Of a stretch of DNA of 64,000 bases, positions 11,870 through 24,627 are shown one piece after another (position 1 is the first letter of the stretch; the number at the start of each line of letters is the position of its first letter). The notes under the pieces were generated by a model, which saw only the letters and a list, made by a program, of their open reading frames with translations, was not told the origin of the DNA and did no database searches. This stretch comes from Physcomitrium patens (Eukaryota > Streptophyta > Bryopsida > Funariales > Funariaceae). The position numbers were made by a program, and so were the translations under genes. The stretch lies in contig NC_037270.1 in the NCBI RefSeq assembly GCF_000002425.4, forward strand, positions 10,092,494 through 10,156,493, read 5' to 3'.

Positions 11870-13138
11870 AAACGTCAAGTAGTATTCTTAACCAATATCA
11901 AGAATTCTAAGTTATTTTTGAAAAGAAGAATGTAAATATTCTTTCAGAGCATTGATCTTATGATTGTTCAATTGATCTACAAGAAAGAGCTCAACCACCA
12001 TACAGACCAATCTATAGCTTATTCTAGAATGAATTGGATGTATTAAAAGAGTAAATTGATGAAAATTTGGCAAAGGACTTCATATGCCATTCTAAATCTT
12101 GAGCCGAGGCTCCTATCTTATTTGTGAAGAAGAAAGACGGATCTTTGCAAATGTGTGTGGATTATCAAGAACTCAATAAGTTCACCATCAAAAATAAGTA
12201 TCCTTTGCTTTTGATTTCAAGACTTCTTGACCAACTCAATCAAACAAAGATCTATACCAAAATAGATCTATGAGGAGCATACAACTTAATTTGTATCAAA
12301 GAAAGAGATGAATGGAAGATTGCTTTTTAAACTAAGTATAGATATTTTGAATATAATGTCATGCCTTTTGGACTCATGCATTGATCACTTTTCAATATCT
12401 TATGAATGATATTTTTATGAATTTTTAAATGATTTTGTAGTTTGCTATTTAGACAATATTCTAATCTACTCTAAGAACACAAAAAAATATAAACTCTATG
12501 ATCATTGTGTGTTATAAAAATTTAGAGATATACAATTATATGCTAAGTTGAAAAAGTGTATATTCCATACTACTCAAGTTAACTTTTTAGGGTACATCAT
12601 TTCCAATGAAGGCCTTATGATGGATCCCAAGAAGGTCCAAACTATCATAGATTGGAAGATTTTAAGAACAGTACAAGATGTGTAATGCTTTTTGGGCTTT
12701 GTCAATTATTATCAAATCTTCATTAAGAACTTTTATCAAGTTGCAGCTTCACTTTCACATTTGATTTTTAAAGATAAACTTGAGTAAAATAAAGAAAGAA
12801 AAGAATCATTTGATGCTTTAAAGAAGGGATTTACTTTTGCACCAATCTTATATTACGTCAACTTTTTTAAGGCATTTTTTATAGAAATAGACGTGTTAAA
12901 CTTTGCTATGGCTGTCGTATTGTCACAAATAGGAATAGATTACAAACTCCACTCACTAGCTTTTTATTTGAGGAAACTTTTAATAGTCAAGATTAATTAT
13001 GAAATCCATGACAAAGAGCTCCTTGCAATTGTGGATTCATTTCAAGAATGGCGACATTATCTAGAAGGCGCTTCAAGTCCAGTTACCATATGTACAGATC
13101 ATAAGAACCTCAAGTACTTCATGTCAGCATGTGTTTAG
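11870..13138 (+). pseudogene. Element B reverse transcriptase and RNase H
   Basis: RT motifs are readable across several frames: [19 protein letters not shown] near 12120-12178, KIDL-stop-GAYN near 12260-12285, and YLDNILIYSKNT near 12450-12485, where Y-x-D-D has become YLDN. RNase H follows at 12893-13138 (NYEIHDKELLAIVDSFQEW, then TICTDHKNLKYF). Stops make it non-functional. Confidence 0.85.
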
Positions 13139-14541
13139 AATTGTTATCAAGTCCATTGGACCATGTCTTCATTTAGATTCAATTTCAAGATTATTTATTG
13201 ATCCAAAAAATAACAATGCCTATCAAATGTCCTTTCTAGATATTTTTACCTTACACCAAAAGAAAGAGATGCATCTTTTGATCAATAAAGAATGATTCTC
13301 TTAAAGCTTGAGCATTTTCATCCTCAAGCAATAAAATCAACATTAATTATTGATTCAACCTTTGTCAAGCAAATTCAATCAATTATGTCCTCTAATCTTC
13401 TTATTCATGATATCAATAATACTTCCTTTAAGTCTTATGACACTTCAAAGTTTGAATTCAAGAACAACCTACTATATTTTGAAATTTGCCTATATATTGC
13501 AAAAGACAAGACATAATTACGTATCTTTTAAATTCATCATGATTTTTCAACAATTAGACATTTTGGATACAATAAGACTTTAGAGCTAATATCAAGAGAT
13601 TTTTGGTGGCTTCAAATGTAGAAGACAATCAAAAACTTTGTACAATCATGTGATACTTGTTCAAGATTAAAAACTCTTCGTCATCAACTCTATGGACTTC
13701 TCCAACTATTGCCTATACCCAAACAACCATAGTCTTCTATTTCTATAGATTTTATAATAGATCTTCTAAGTTTAAGTTCATATGACTCTATATCTATAAT
13801 CGTAGATTGTTTCATCAAAATGGCACATTTTATACCATATACAAAATTTATTTGAGGTGAAGAAACAACTAAGCTTTCATTGATAATATCTATGGCTATC
13901 ATGGATTGCTTAAGGATATTATATTGGATGGAGGGACTCAATTTGTACCAAGTTTTTAGAGAATCCTATTTAAGATTCTTATAGTAGATATAAATCTTTC
14001 TTTGGCTTTTCATCCTCATACTGATCAGCAAACAGAATGGGTGAATCATGTTTTAGAACAATATTTGAGGTGTACCATCAACTACCATCAAGATGATTGG
14101 ACAATTTTTTTGCTATTAGCAAAGTTTGCATACAATAATACGGTACATTCTTCTATTCAACAAACACCTTTCTTTGCCAATTATGGTTATCATTTATGAC
14201 TTGATATTTTTGACTTTTCAAAAGTTGATAATCTTGCGATGGAAGATTTATCAAATTGTTTGTTAAAGCTATATGCAATAATAAAGACACAATGAAAGGA
14301 AGCTTAAGAATGACAAAAGACCGACGTGGATGCCTATAACAAAGAACAACTACAATTCAATGTAGGTGACAAGGTATGGTTACTTTGTTGCATTATCAAA
14401 ACTGCTTGTCCTTGTTATGAGTTGGACTATGGTAGGCTAGGATCTTTTTCTATTTGTAAAAAAAATCAATCTTGTTGCTTATCAATTATATCTAACAAAG
14501 TCTATAAAGATCTATCCTATATTTCACGTGTCCCTTCTTAA
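13139..14541 (+). pseudogene. Element B integrase
   Basis: It follows RNase H directly. The zinc-binding N-terminus is partly readable (13500-13680). The catalytic core is at 13730-14199, including AFHPHTDQQTEWVNHVLEQ with the conserved third acidic residue. The C-terminal portion is at 14326-14541. Stops and frameshifts are common. Confidence 0.82.
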
Positions 14542-14599
14542 GGTGTATAAGACAATAGATATCTTGGAAAGAAGACAAATGCCACCTCTTCCTATAAAG

Positions 14600-14770
14600 T
14601 GGATAATAATTAAGAATTCAAGGTGGAAGAAGTCTTAGATTCAAGGCAGTACCAAAATAGCTTAGAATATCATATCCATTAGCATGGATATGATATTAGC
14701 AAACGCACATCGGAGCCAACAAAGAATCTTATAAATACAATAAAGAAGGTTGTGGCATTTCATTGATGAC
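14600..14770 (+). pseudogene. Element B chromodomain
   Basis: After the integrase a frame reads LDSRQYQNSLEYHIH, a stop, then HGYDISK. This is the chromodomain pattern seen intact in element A (59188-59340). It is one codon short of open. Confidence 0.7.
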
Positions 14771-14858
14771 ATCTATCAAAATCAAGATGAAGAATTGTGA
14801 AGATCTATGAAAGATGATGATTGCTCCTTGTGGAACTCATCTCTAGAAGAGAAGATAA

Positions 14859-15408
14859 TGTCACGGACATATACATTTATCTCAATAGTTATTTATATGA
14901 TTAGGTAGAAGTAGGTAAATATAGATTAATTTCATAAAGTCTTCTAGAAAAGCTTTCTAGAAGCTTCATAGATGCAATTTTGATTTTAAATATGGTTGTA
15001 GGTTAGAAACTTTTTCAACAAGTTAACCATGTATTAGTAGCTTGTGGAATAAGTTAATTCCATATAATAGCTTATAGAACAAACTAATTATGTGGCGTTT
15101 ACATAGATAATTTGCCTTGCAAGTTAAGACATGTGGCTAGCAAAGTCAATACATGTTAAAGGTCCTATAGAATATTGCCACATAGCTTTTAGTTAGATAA
15201 TATATATGGAGGCAAGAGTGAAGCCTTCTTCAGTCTTGTCAATGCCTTTCTTATCCTTACTCTTATTTCAAGACTTCTTAATCTTCTTGTTTTTAGTAAT
15301 AGCCATTTGAGTTCAATATTATATCATCTTTAAGTGACAGTCTAGTTCCTTTCAGTAACACAAGAGTATATTGAGGATTTTCTTTCTTTGAGATTCATGT
15401 CCTTGATA
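14859..15408 (+). repeat. 3' LTR of element B
   Basis: It is about 550 bp, begins TGTCACGGACATATAC and ends CCTTGATA. It matches 3543-4094 along its length. The start-proximal hairpin is at 15214-15237 with one mismatch. A weak purine tract (AGAAGAGAAGATAA) lies just upstream, where the polypurine tract should be. Confidence 0.85.
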
Positions 15409-17644
15409 TCGAAATTTGCTTCAATACAACTAATAAATTATTACAAATCTTAAAAAATTTCATTGGTCCTCTAAAATTAAATTTTTTATAATCCAATCTA
15501 TTCAAATTTCAACAATATTTAATTTAACTATTTGATTGAGCTTAAAACTAAAAATTAATTTTAAAAAAATATTATTACAAATCTAAATGAAATATTCATG
15601 TAGATTTGCAGTAAATCTCATAAATAGTTTAAAAATATAAATTCTTTTTAATTTACAAAAACTAGAGTCATTTCAAAATAACATTAACTTTGCAAATCTC
15701 TAACAAAGATTATAATCTCTTATTCACATAAATCTACCATCTAATGAACCTCTTTTTAGTTTATTTTTAATCAATAAAAAAATCCTAAATTTGCCATAAA
15801 GACATAATTTTTTGCTTCAAAGTCAGATTTTAATCCATATTCATAACAAGTTTGCTCCAAGTATCAACATCTATTTTTTTAGAAGTTTTTTTTCTAAAAG
15901 ATATTGTTTACTTTTATTTTAAGATGTCCATGATTTTAAGTTTTATTCTATATTTTGTATCTTGTTTACTGTCTTATAAATTGAATAATAGTCCATTTTA
16001 CAAAAAAATAGCATTTGTACTTATTAGTTTTATTACATCTTTGATTATTATCTTTACTTCTAGGATAACTTGTTATTATTTTTTATAATAAGATCTTCTA
16101 TGATATAATTTTTTTCTTTTTTTCATCTATTAGTTGTATTACTATACAACAATTTCATAGCTAATACCTAGGTTTTAAGTCTTGCAATAGAACATTTAAG
16201 AGTATGTAGTAGTCAATGTAGTTGAGCTTGTATTATTTGCATATTAGGATGTAGATTGAATAAGCTAAAGTTTATACAAGTTCATTTGCAATTCTATATA
16301 GTATTATAGTTAGATATAATCAAGATTGTAATTGATTATGTAAGCTATTTTTAGATAAATATAGAGATAGTTCATTGAACTATACATTATATTTTGTTAA
16401 TGCATTTTTTGATGTATTTGAAGAAATTTAGATGTGAATTTTATTTTCTTAACTACACATATTATATCAATCATTATTACATATACTATATCAAGATTCT
16501 ATCCTCTAAAATATTTTACAACGTATGTTTATATATATTAATAATAGACTATATAAATATTATACTACTAATAATATCTTCTATTATTATTTTTTTGCAT
16601 TTAACAAGTTTTGTGAAATTTTAGTAATATTCTTAATGCACATAATTTCTTGCATTGATTCAATCAAATAAGAAAAATCATTTTTTATTGCAATTTATAT
16701 ATACAAAGTATTAGAAGTCACAAACATAAACTTCATGGTCTTTTTGCCTATTTGGTGTGATTTTTTGTTATATTTTATTTTAAGTTTATTTATTTTAACT
16801 TAATTAAGAATTTTATTTATAGTGAAATCTCAATTAATGTTGATTTTATATTTACTAGTATCTAGATATAGTACCACCTTTCTTTGAAAGTTAATCACAT
16901 GGCTTTTAATTTATAATGCAATTTATAACTTTAAATCTTGTATATCACATCATTTAATTTTTTTTATTCTAAATTTCTACAAGGATTTTTACAAGATATA
17001 TTTTTTTCTAAACTCAAAATTCCATGAGTATGTTCAAAAATTTAATTTAATAGAAAATTATTTTTATGTATCTATATAAGATAAAATAAAAATCATAAAG
17101 CATGTTATACTTATATTTTAAAATCTTGTGGCTTGATGTATGATGTTCTTTTTAGCATGACTTGAATTGCTGAAAGTTTTAGTTTTATACATTTAAGTTT
17201 TGTAAGATATTTTTAAAGTCATTTTAACAACTTTATATTAGAAAGTACTTGAATTATTTTTCACATCTATTTTTATAATAGTAGAGAATAAAATTTGTTC
17301 CATTTAGAGAAGTAAATAAATCTAATTGATAAAAAATACAGACATCCAAAAACAACTTTTGTAATAATGACATGCAAATTAAATAGGAATTTGTTTAAAA
17401 CTTCTTAAACTAAACTTTTTAGGTAAATACATCTTATTAAGTAAAACTATTTATTTGAAAGAAACATGATAGATAAAAAGAATAAAACAAGACAAGATTT
17501 TAAGTCTAGAATTATAATAATTTATAAAGTATTTTCTAAAATTTATTATAAATTTAAGGTGAAATATAGATTTTATTAAAATTTTAAAAAATAATAAGAA
17601 AAAATCCTTTAAAATATAAAATATTAACATATATGTTTATAAAT

Positions 17645-17697
<53 letters not shown>

Positions 17698-17720
17698 AAT
17701 ATATATATATATAAAAATAT

Positions 17721-17754
<34 letters not shown>

Positions 17755-18450
17755 TGAAAAAATTCTAAAATAAATATTAAAAAAATAAAAAAGACTAAAA
17801 AAACAAATAAAAATTTTACTACCAAGTTTTTATTACCAAATTAAGAAACTTCTATTTTATTTTATTTTATTTTTTATAAAAGATTACATCTTTAAAGAAA
17901 AATTTATAAAATAAAAAAAAACATATCTTATGGATAGAAAAATAGTAATTAGGGACATTAGATAAATATTATGGATTAAAGAGAACTACTCTTCTTATAA
18001 TAAAATTGGATTATACTAAAAAGATTATAATTATCCTAAAAAACTTTAATTAGAATAATTTTGGCTATATATATTTAAAATGTTTCATGTATGTAAGATA
18101 TTGTATGCATATCAGCTACAAATACAATTTCTTCAAGTAAAAATACTAAAAACCTTGTAATTTATTTTATATACTTTTTATTATTGCTATTAATTATTTT
18201 GATTATTTTTAGAAAATTTATTTGTATCTTGTATTTTTTTGTTTATTGTAGACAATGAGAACCATAGTAATCCATGATTGAGACTTATATAATTAGTTTA
18301 TAATTTCTATGAAATTTTAATTATTATTGGCCTTAGACAAAAAAAATTACTGTTAAATAGGAGATTTTTACAGAAAACTATGTGCTTTGGCAAAACTAAA
18401 TTATACAAGACAAAAATAAATTGTCTAAACTTGTTTCTTAAGAATAAATG
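15409..18450. other. AT-rich intergenic DNA, no gene recognised
   Basis: Continuous low-complexity AT-rich sequence follows element B. A long compound (TA)n/(TATA-AA)n microsatellite lies at 17640-17755, and its apparent reading frame (minus strand) is only the dinucleotide translated. I could not match any stretch to a coding family. Degraded LTR sequence may be present near 16200-16400, but I cannot support it. Confidence 0.55.
17640..17755. repeat. (TA)n microsatellite
   Basis: It is an almost pure TA repeat with regular interspersed A or T insertions that break it into blocks of about 15-25 bases. Confidence 0.9.
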
Positions 18451-18455
18451 TTATT

Positions 18456-19133
18456 TTATGGACAATTATACATAAGGTGACATTCAAACATATGATGTGG
18501 CCTTTGTTTGTTACTCCTTAAGCTTGAGATAATCAACACAAGCAAAAACCATCTACATATATCGATTTTGCAAAGAATTGTGCAAGAACTAAAGAGTATG
18601 GTGTATGTAATAAGTAAGATCTTTCCAGCACACGAAGACTTGAGACCGAGGCCTAGAACCAAGGAGGATCCTATTTTTCTATGTTTCCTCCTGCATATCA
18701 AATATATCAATAATATGTTGTCATTTTAACACACAATCTTTGAGCTGGTTTGCAGCAACTGATCTCAAAAGTCTAATCTTTGTGTCACAGTTGCAAGGAA
18801 CCCAGTTTATCGAATGTCTTATGTAAGCAGTAATCAGGGACGATTAGATTCTTGGCCACTTGTGACATCGAGTTGCGATTTGGTTCTCACGCCTAGCGCT
18901 TCGGTTTTAAACTCGTTTTTTTAGTATGCGACCCACTGATTTCTGAACTTGATGTGGCTGATGCACAGTCGGTATGTTTTGTAGCAGAAGCTACAGTTGT
19001 ATATGATTTTCATTCACATCGACAAATGCGTCCACCAAGATCAAACATGATATTTAGGGAATTGCGACTGAACTTCAGCCTCACGCTAACAACCGTAGTT
19101 CCAGCAGCTTTGAATCATAATCTAGACATTGAG

Positions 19134-19164
<31 letters not shown>

Positions 19165-19960
19165 AGCTTATATTATGTGTCTTGATACCTAAAATTGCAA
19201 ATGCATCAAAAGACATGGGGTCAAATGAGTGTGGTAGTTTGTGGTTCTTGGTTTTTCACAATGGGATTGCTGTCGCTTCATCGCTTCCGACCTTTGTTTG
19301 AATCGAACCTTTAAGTTCCAGCGGTTTTAAACAATTTCGCCCATTTGTGTCAATCAGATATTATTGAAGTACTGTTTTCATGTCTCTCAGATTTCCTTCT
19401 GTTATACCGCAACACACCCTGACAGTCCTATGCTTTCAACGTCTCATGGGAAGTGGGTAACCTCCAAGTGGGGAATCACAAAGAAGTCTTTTGAGTTGGC
19501 CTACAATCGATTGCATACTTCTGTTGAAGGAAGTTGGCGTGGTGCATGAGATTGAAGGATAAGCTCGGTATCCTTTTCGTAATAGGAAGATCTGATCTAC
19601 TGCTTGAGGGTGCATCGCTTTCACGAGACATTCAAAGATTCATGAACATCTCCCGGGTGTACAACTTTCTTGTTCACTTACAAGTCTGCACTCCGTATTC
19701 TTACAAGTCTTTGTGTCAAATACATCTTTTGTCGCAATTCCTGTTGCAATGTGCTTTTCAAGGTATAGTTCTCCAGTCACTAATACAGCCATTCTGGATT
19801 CGTCAAGTATTTAGGGTTTTCTGATCTTTGCCTTTCCACTGTGCAGTTCATGCAGGATATGGTCAGTTCCATGTATCCTACTCATATTTTGCTTACAAAC
19901 GCTAAGTTAGTTTCGTTGCAGCTGGTTAACTGGGGTGAGAATGGTTTCAAATCATTTTCT
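18456..19960. other. GC-normal island of unknown nature
   Basis: Composition changes sharply here from AT-rich to gene-like, then back near 19960. Short frames exist (18508-18729, 18954-19301, 19364-19549 and 19534-19824 on plus), but none resembles a known family and none links by obvious splice sites. A 29-base poly-A run sits at about 19134-19162 inside the second frame. It could be a non-coding transcript, a dead gene or a captured gene fragment. Confidence 0.35.
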
Positions 19961-20435
19961 ATTAGGCACCACAAGTATAAGTCTAATAAAATCTTTTTGA
20001 TGGTTGTAAGGTACAACTAAATTTTCTTAAGATATCATATAGAAGTGTCTTGTAGAAATATAATAACCTAATATTACCAACAATAATTTTTCCTATAATG
20101 TATGCATAATAAAATTCTTCCTAACTACATCTATCTTAGATTCTATGGAGGCAAAAAGGTATGGGTACAAAATATTGTAAGCAAGATCACATGACTTAAT
20201 GATTTATGGTATTAATTTTTACACAAATAACCTAAAATTTGCACACTTTCTCTATATATTTATATATATTTATATGTTTATTTTATTTATTTTTAAAATA
20301 TTTTAGGATTTAGGATTTAGGATTTTCCACAACAATATAAAAACAAGCTCATTGATGTTAGATAAAATTCCTATACATGTTTAATGTTGTTTGTTGTAAT
20401 ATTATTTTGCATAGCTATTTTTAATAGAGATGTTA
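19961..20435. other. AT-rich spacer
   Basis: No gene or repeat family is recognised here. The composition returns to AT-rich before the NLR relic begins. Confidence 0.5.
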
Positions 20436-22400
20436 GGTTATCAATTGATTGTAGAAGTGTTTGCAAAGACAAACATCCCTCTAAATATTTAGAGACTTTT
20501 CATATCACCAATTGTATCCAACATGTTCTTTGATTTTTCACACCAATCCAAACATAAGTTCTTTCAAGTTAGATAAATTGCTTGTAGATATTAGAAGTTG
20601 TTATATTTTATTGTAATAAGACATAGTCAGTTGTTGTAGAGATGTAAAATCACCAATTAATGATGGAAGTGTTTGCAAAAAATACTATTATTTTAAATTT
20701 AATATTTGGAGACTTTTAAGGTCATAAATTATATTTGGCTAAGTCTTTTAGTTTTTACATCAATTCAAATTAAGTTTTTTCAAGTTAAATAAATTATTTA
20801 TAGATGTTGGAAGTTTTTTATATTAATGCATAAATACATAATTATTTTTTGTAGAAATATTATATTATCAATTAATGATAAAAGTATTTTTAAAGACCAA
20901 AATCTTTCTAAATTTAGTATTTAAAGAATTTTAAAGTTCCTAATTAAATCTAGCATGGTTTTCAATTTTTCACATCTACTTAAATAAAGTTCTTTTAAAT
21001 TAGATAAATTGATTATAAATATTAAAATTTATTCTAGTTCAATGCACCAATACATAGTTATTTATTGTAAAAATGTGAAGTCACCAATTAATAATAGAAG
21101 TATTTGCAAAGATCAAGATTTTTTAAATTTAATATCTAGAGACTTTTAAAGTTACCAATTATATTCAAAAAGGTCTTTAATTTTTGAAATTAGTCTAAAT
21201 AAAATTCTTTTGAATTAGATAAATTACTGACAAATATTGGAAGTTGTTATATTTTATTGCTCAAAGATATAGTTAGTTCTTGTAGAGATGATAAGTCACC
21301 AATTGATAGTAGAAGTATTTGCAAAAAACCATATATTTTTTAAATTTAATGTTTGGAAACTTATAAGATCACCAATTATATACAACATGGTTTTTAAATT
21401 TTTACACCCACTCAAATTATGCTCCTTTAAGTTAGATAAATTGTTTATAAATTTTGGAATTTTTTTCTATTTTATTACATTAAGATATATCTAATTTTTG
21501 TAGAAATATCAAGTCACCAATAAATATTATAAGTATTTCTATGTTATTACTATATAACATAGCTAGTTGTTATAGAAATATCAAGTCGCTAATTGATTAT
21601 GAAAGTATTTGAAAATACCAACATCCTTTTAAATTTAAGACTTGAAGACTTTTGAGATCACCAATTGTATTTAAAAATTCTCTATATTACTCCAATCTAA
21701 ATCAAGCTCCTTCAAATCTACTAAGTTGAAAATAGATGTTAGAAGTTTTTCTAACTTATAACAATGTTTCATTAGCAATACTCATTGTTTATTTCATTAG
21801 AGATACTCATTCTTTGTTTCATTGACAATACTTATTGTAGTTGAATTTGCAATTTTTATTTTATTGAAACAAAGCCAAATCAACTTATTTAAATTGAAAG
21901 AAATACAATGATTTACAACTTATAAATTAGTCCTTGTCAAATCCAACACCTTAGCTAAATTATTATAGCTAATTTTTATCTAGATCACAAAATCTCATTA
22001 ACATTACATCTATTAAAAGACTAAGCTTCTTTAATCTTTTCAATACACCATTATATATCTCCCTTTGCTCATCAATTTCTTTGTAATTATATTTCTTTAA
22101 ATATCATCCAATTACTTTAAGACTTAAAGGTAGTGTACTACAAGCTTTGGAAATATCTTTTACTTGATTATTAAGTTGAATGTGCTCCTTGTCATAAATT
22201 CCATAAAAAGCATAAAATAAAAAATAATTTTGAAGCTTGCACTTAATCTAATAATTCTACCTAATAAATAGCTTCAATAAAGTTGTATAATATATTTTGT
22301 CATTGGGTAGTCACAAGTACCTTGCTTTATTTTTTGATGTCCTTAAAAGCATGCTCTTGCAATTCTTCTAAAGTAGTATTATAAAACAATTATAGTATAA
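20436..22400 (-). pseudogene. Decayed NBS-LRR (NLR) resistance-gene relic
   Basis: Read on the minus strand, 22165-22100 gives an NB-ARC (ARC1) signature, CSTLPLSLKVIG (GLPL motif), preceded by a NQVKDISKA helix. From about 21720 down to 20436 the DNA is a tandem array of units about 210-216 bp long, recurring near 20436, 20651, 20863, 21083, 21287 and 21505. Each encodes about three leucine-rich repeats, for example NLSNLKEHNLSGCKNL and IGDLISFQTLNL (about 21470-21345). Stops and frameshifts occur in every unit and I see no intact frame. The P-loop end of the NB domain and any N-terminal domain would lie beyond 22400 and are not visible. It was probably a plant intracellular immune receptor. 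Confidence 0.7.
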
Positions 22401-22849
22401 TATTAGTTGTGATATTGGTAACACTTGAGAGACTTTTAGTGTCATAGAACTATCTTCACTTAACTATCTTCACTAAATCAGGTTTTAAGGGTTTCAGTGG
22501 GGATATTAAGGGATTAAAACCCAACAAAATTTTGGTGTACCAACTTAGGAGCAGGTTTTCACTTTTTAGAACAGTATTAAAAAAAGAGTTGAATAAGTAT
22601 TGTCCAAAACTTTACCAGAAAGATATTTATTTTAAAATTTAAAATATAATTTATTTTTTATAATAAAATAAAAAAATATTGAGTGAACAACAGCTCTAAA
22701 AACTTGAGACATGTAAAAAATTAATTGCATGAATGCTGTTAATGTTTCTGAAAGTTCAACAGCAAAAGTTGCAATAGTACAAATGAACATTTTAAACTCA
22801 GCTTAAATTCTTCCTCAGCCCCTTTTTTTTTTTTTTTTTTTTTTTTTCA
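22401..22849. other. AT-rich spacer with poly-T tract
   Basis: This is transition sequence between the NLR relic and the gene island. A poly-T run lies at about 22822-22846. There is no coding signal. Confidence 0.5.
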
Positions 22850-24623
22850 TTCTTAGTGTTCGGCATGGACCATACGGATTGGTCTGGACCAAACCTCAGG
22901 CTTGGGCTGAACGCGAAATTGGTTTGGAACTTGACCTGGGGTGAGCCTCGGCCCCGTTGGCGGGCAAGGAGCTCGGAGAACCGTAGGGCGACCCTGTGAT
23001 GAAGCGGGGAATAATGGCAGGGCCTTCTCCGCTGTAGAGTTAGGGTTGCGCTTTTAGTAGCCTCTGGGGGTCTGCCGAAGTCCAGGTTTCGCGATTTGGC
23101 GTAACCATGTGTGGACGTTATTGGTTCTGTTTTTGATCTGCCGAATTCGCAAACTTTCCTGGTGAGATTCTTGACTGAGAGCATGGTTTCCGGTCCCGAT
23201 GATTTCGATTTTTTTCTCTCCGACTGGGAGTGAGGACGATTTGGAGTGTCTGTGGGTGGTTTCCATCAGACATATTAATTCTTCTTGCATATTTTAAGTA
23301 TCTACGAAGGAAGAACATCTTTTAAGTTTCACAGTTGATGACTGTATCGGTTTTTCGCTTCTCCTTGAATTCATCGAACAGTGCGTCAGGAAGGTTGTAT
23401 CAGGGGATATCCCGGCAAGAATAGGTGCTAGGGAAGTCTTGAACTGAGTTTTGCATTAGCAATGTATACACGAAAGGAATTTTTTCACTATTGAATATGG
23501 TGTAATTATGGGGAAGCAAACGAGGGATGTGAAGTGCGAGTTGTTCATGGTTTAGTATTTCGAACCCGATGTAATACACACGCAGGAACAGGGATTTTTT
23601 ACATCTTTTTCGGCATGCCGAATTCGTGATTGAGGGAGGTTCAGTTACACAGAACTACTTTATCTATCCGAGGGTATGGGACTATTCTGACATTTGAGCT
23701 AGAGAAGTTGAAACATTTGACTAACTGTTGTGCACGAAATCTCTCTTTTACATTTCCAATTTCCGATGAAGTATCTCCTGTAGGCTACTTCTAGGATGTT
23801 CATGTAAAGATTCATGAAAAGCTGTTAAATTCAGTGCAGTGACGTGTGGCATTAATTCATGAAGTGCAGCTTAATGTTTAAGGGCTGCATTATACAGTCA
23901 TAATTCCGATTAAAAGTTTTGCTGGTATTTGTGTTTGAGATTTAATAAATTAATTTATGCTCCCAGTTTACTTCGTCAATTCCTTACTTTCCAGTATATT
24001 TACCTACAGTTCTCTTGCTCAAAATGTCCTGGAGATAATAACATTTGGTAAGGGAGTAGATTCAGGGATCTGCAAATGCTACACGTCAGATGCGCTAAGT
24101 GAGAAGTAGTTAAGATGAAGGGTGAGGAGTGACTAAGAGGAGAGACGCAAGGGTCGACGATATTGGTTTGAGTGGCGTTGATTAGTTTAAAAACAATCTT
24201 TCCCCTGAAGTGTGGCATGTTTTTAGGTGTTTGTGAATTGTTGACTTCGTTGACACTCAAGTCAATTGAGCCCTAATCAATATCATCTATACAGTAGTCT
24301 GCAGCTCGTGCGCTCTCTCTCTCTCTCCTCGTCTCTTTCTCTGCATCGAGAGATAGAGATAGAGAGATGAGGTTTTTAACAAATTACCAGTTAGTAATTA
24401 AACAAAAACGTTCACTGACTGATACAAGGTAGCTTTGTTTTCAAGTGAGTTCGATAACACTTTGTCAATTGTCACATTGGTGACCTCTTATTTGTTGGCT
24501 ATGACGGTTTCTTTAGACATTCATATACCAATAACACTCTTCATTTTATTCATTTTCTGAACAGATTGTAATTGATTCTGAACGCAGTTAGTCGACCATG
24601 AGGAGAAACAATGTTTGGGGAGA
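22850..24623 (+). promoter_or_regulatory. Presumed promoter and 5' UTR of the exonuclease-MutS gene
   Basis: From 22850 to about 23300 the sequence is markedly GC- and CpG-rich against its surroundings, fitting a plant promoter/5' UTR island. A CT/GA microsatellite (CTCTCTCTCTCTCTC and AGAGATAGAGATAGAGAG) lies at 24311-24367, typical of plant leaders. A possible acceptor (TTTTCTGAACAG) ends at 24564, so the leader may contain an intron. No TATA box stands out. A minus-strand frame of 128 codons at 22798-23184 is probably fortuitous, as it runs into the poly-T tract. Confidence 0.4.
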
Positions 24624-24627
24624 ATGA
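24598..24627 (+). promoter_or_regulatory. Upstream ORF overlapping the main start codon
   Basis: ATG at 24598 opens a 9-codon frame (MRRNNVWGE) whose TGA stop (24625-24627) shares bases with the main ATG (24624-24626), forming ATGA. A second out-of-frame ATG at 24611 starts a further short frame that overlaps exon 1. Such an arrangement usually lowers initiation at the main ATG or makes it depend on re-initiation. Whether the transcript includes 24598 is not known. Confidence 0.45.

Larger units (their letters stand above)
3543..15408 (+). mobile_element. Element B: Ty3/gypsy chromovirus with nested element C
   Basis: It has paired LTRs at 3543-4094 and 14859-15408, both starting TGT and similar throughout. 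The flanks read TCAAA (3538-3542) and TCGAA (15409-15413), a credible 5-bp target duplication with one CpG-type change. The internal region reads gag, protease, RT/RNase H, integrase and chromodomain on the plus strand. The gag is split by element C (4689-10604) on the opposite strand. Many stops and frameshifts make it non-autonomous. Confidence 0.88.

Noticed and set aside
17637..17825. Tyr/Ile-rich minus-strand frame
   Set aside because: It is a translated (TA)n microsatellite.
22798..23184. 128-codon minus-strand frame at the GC island
   Set aside because: Its end is a poly-Lys run made by the poly-T tract, there is no family match, and it overlaps the presumed promoter island.
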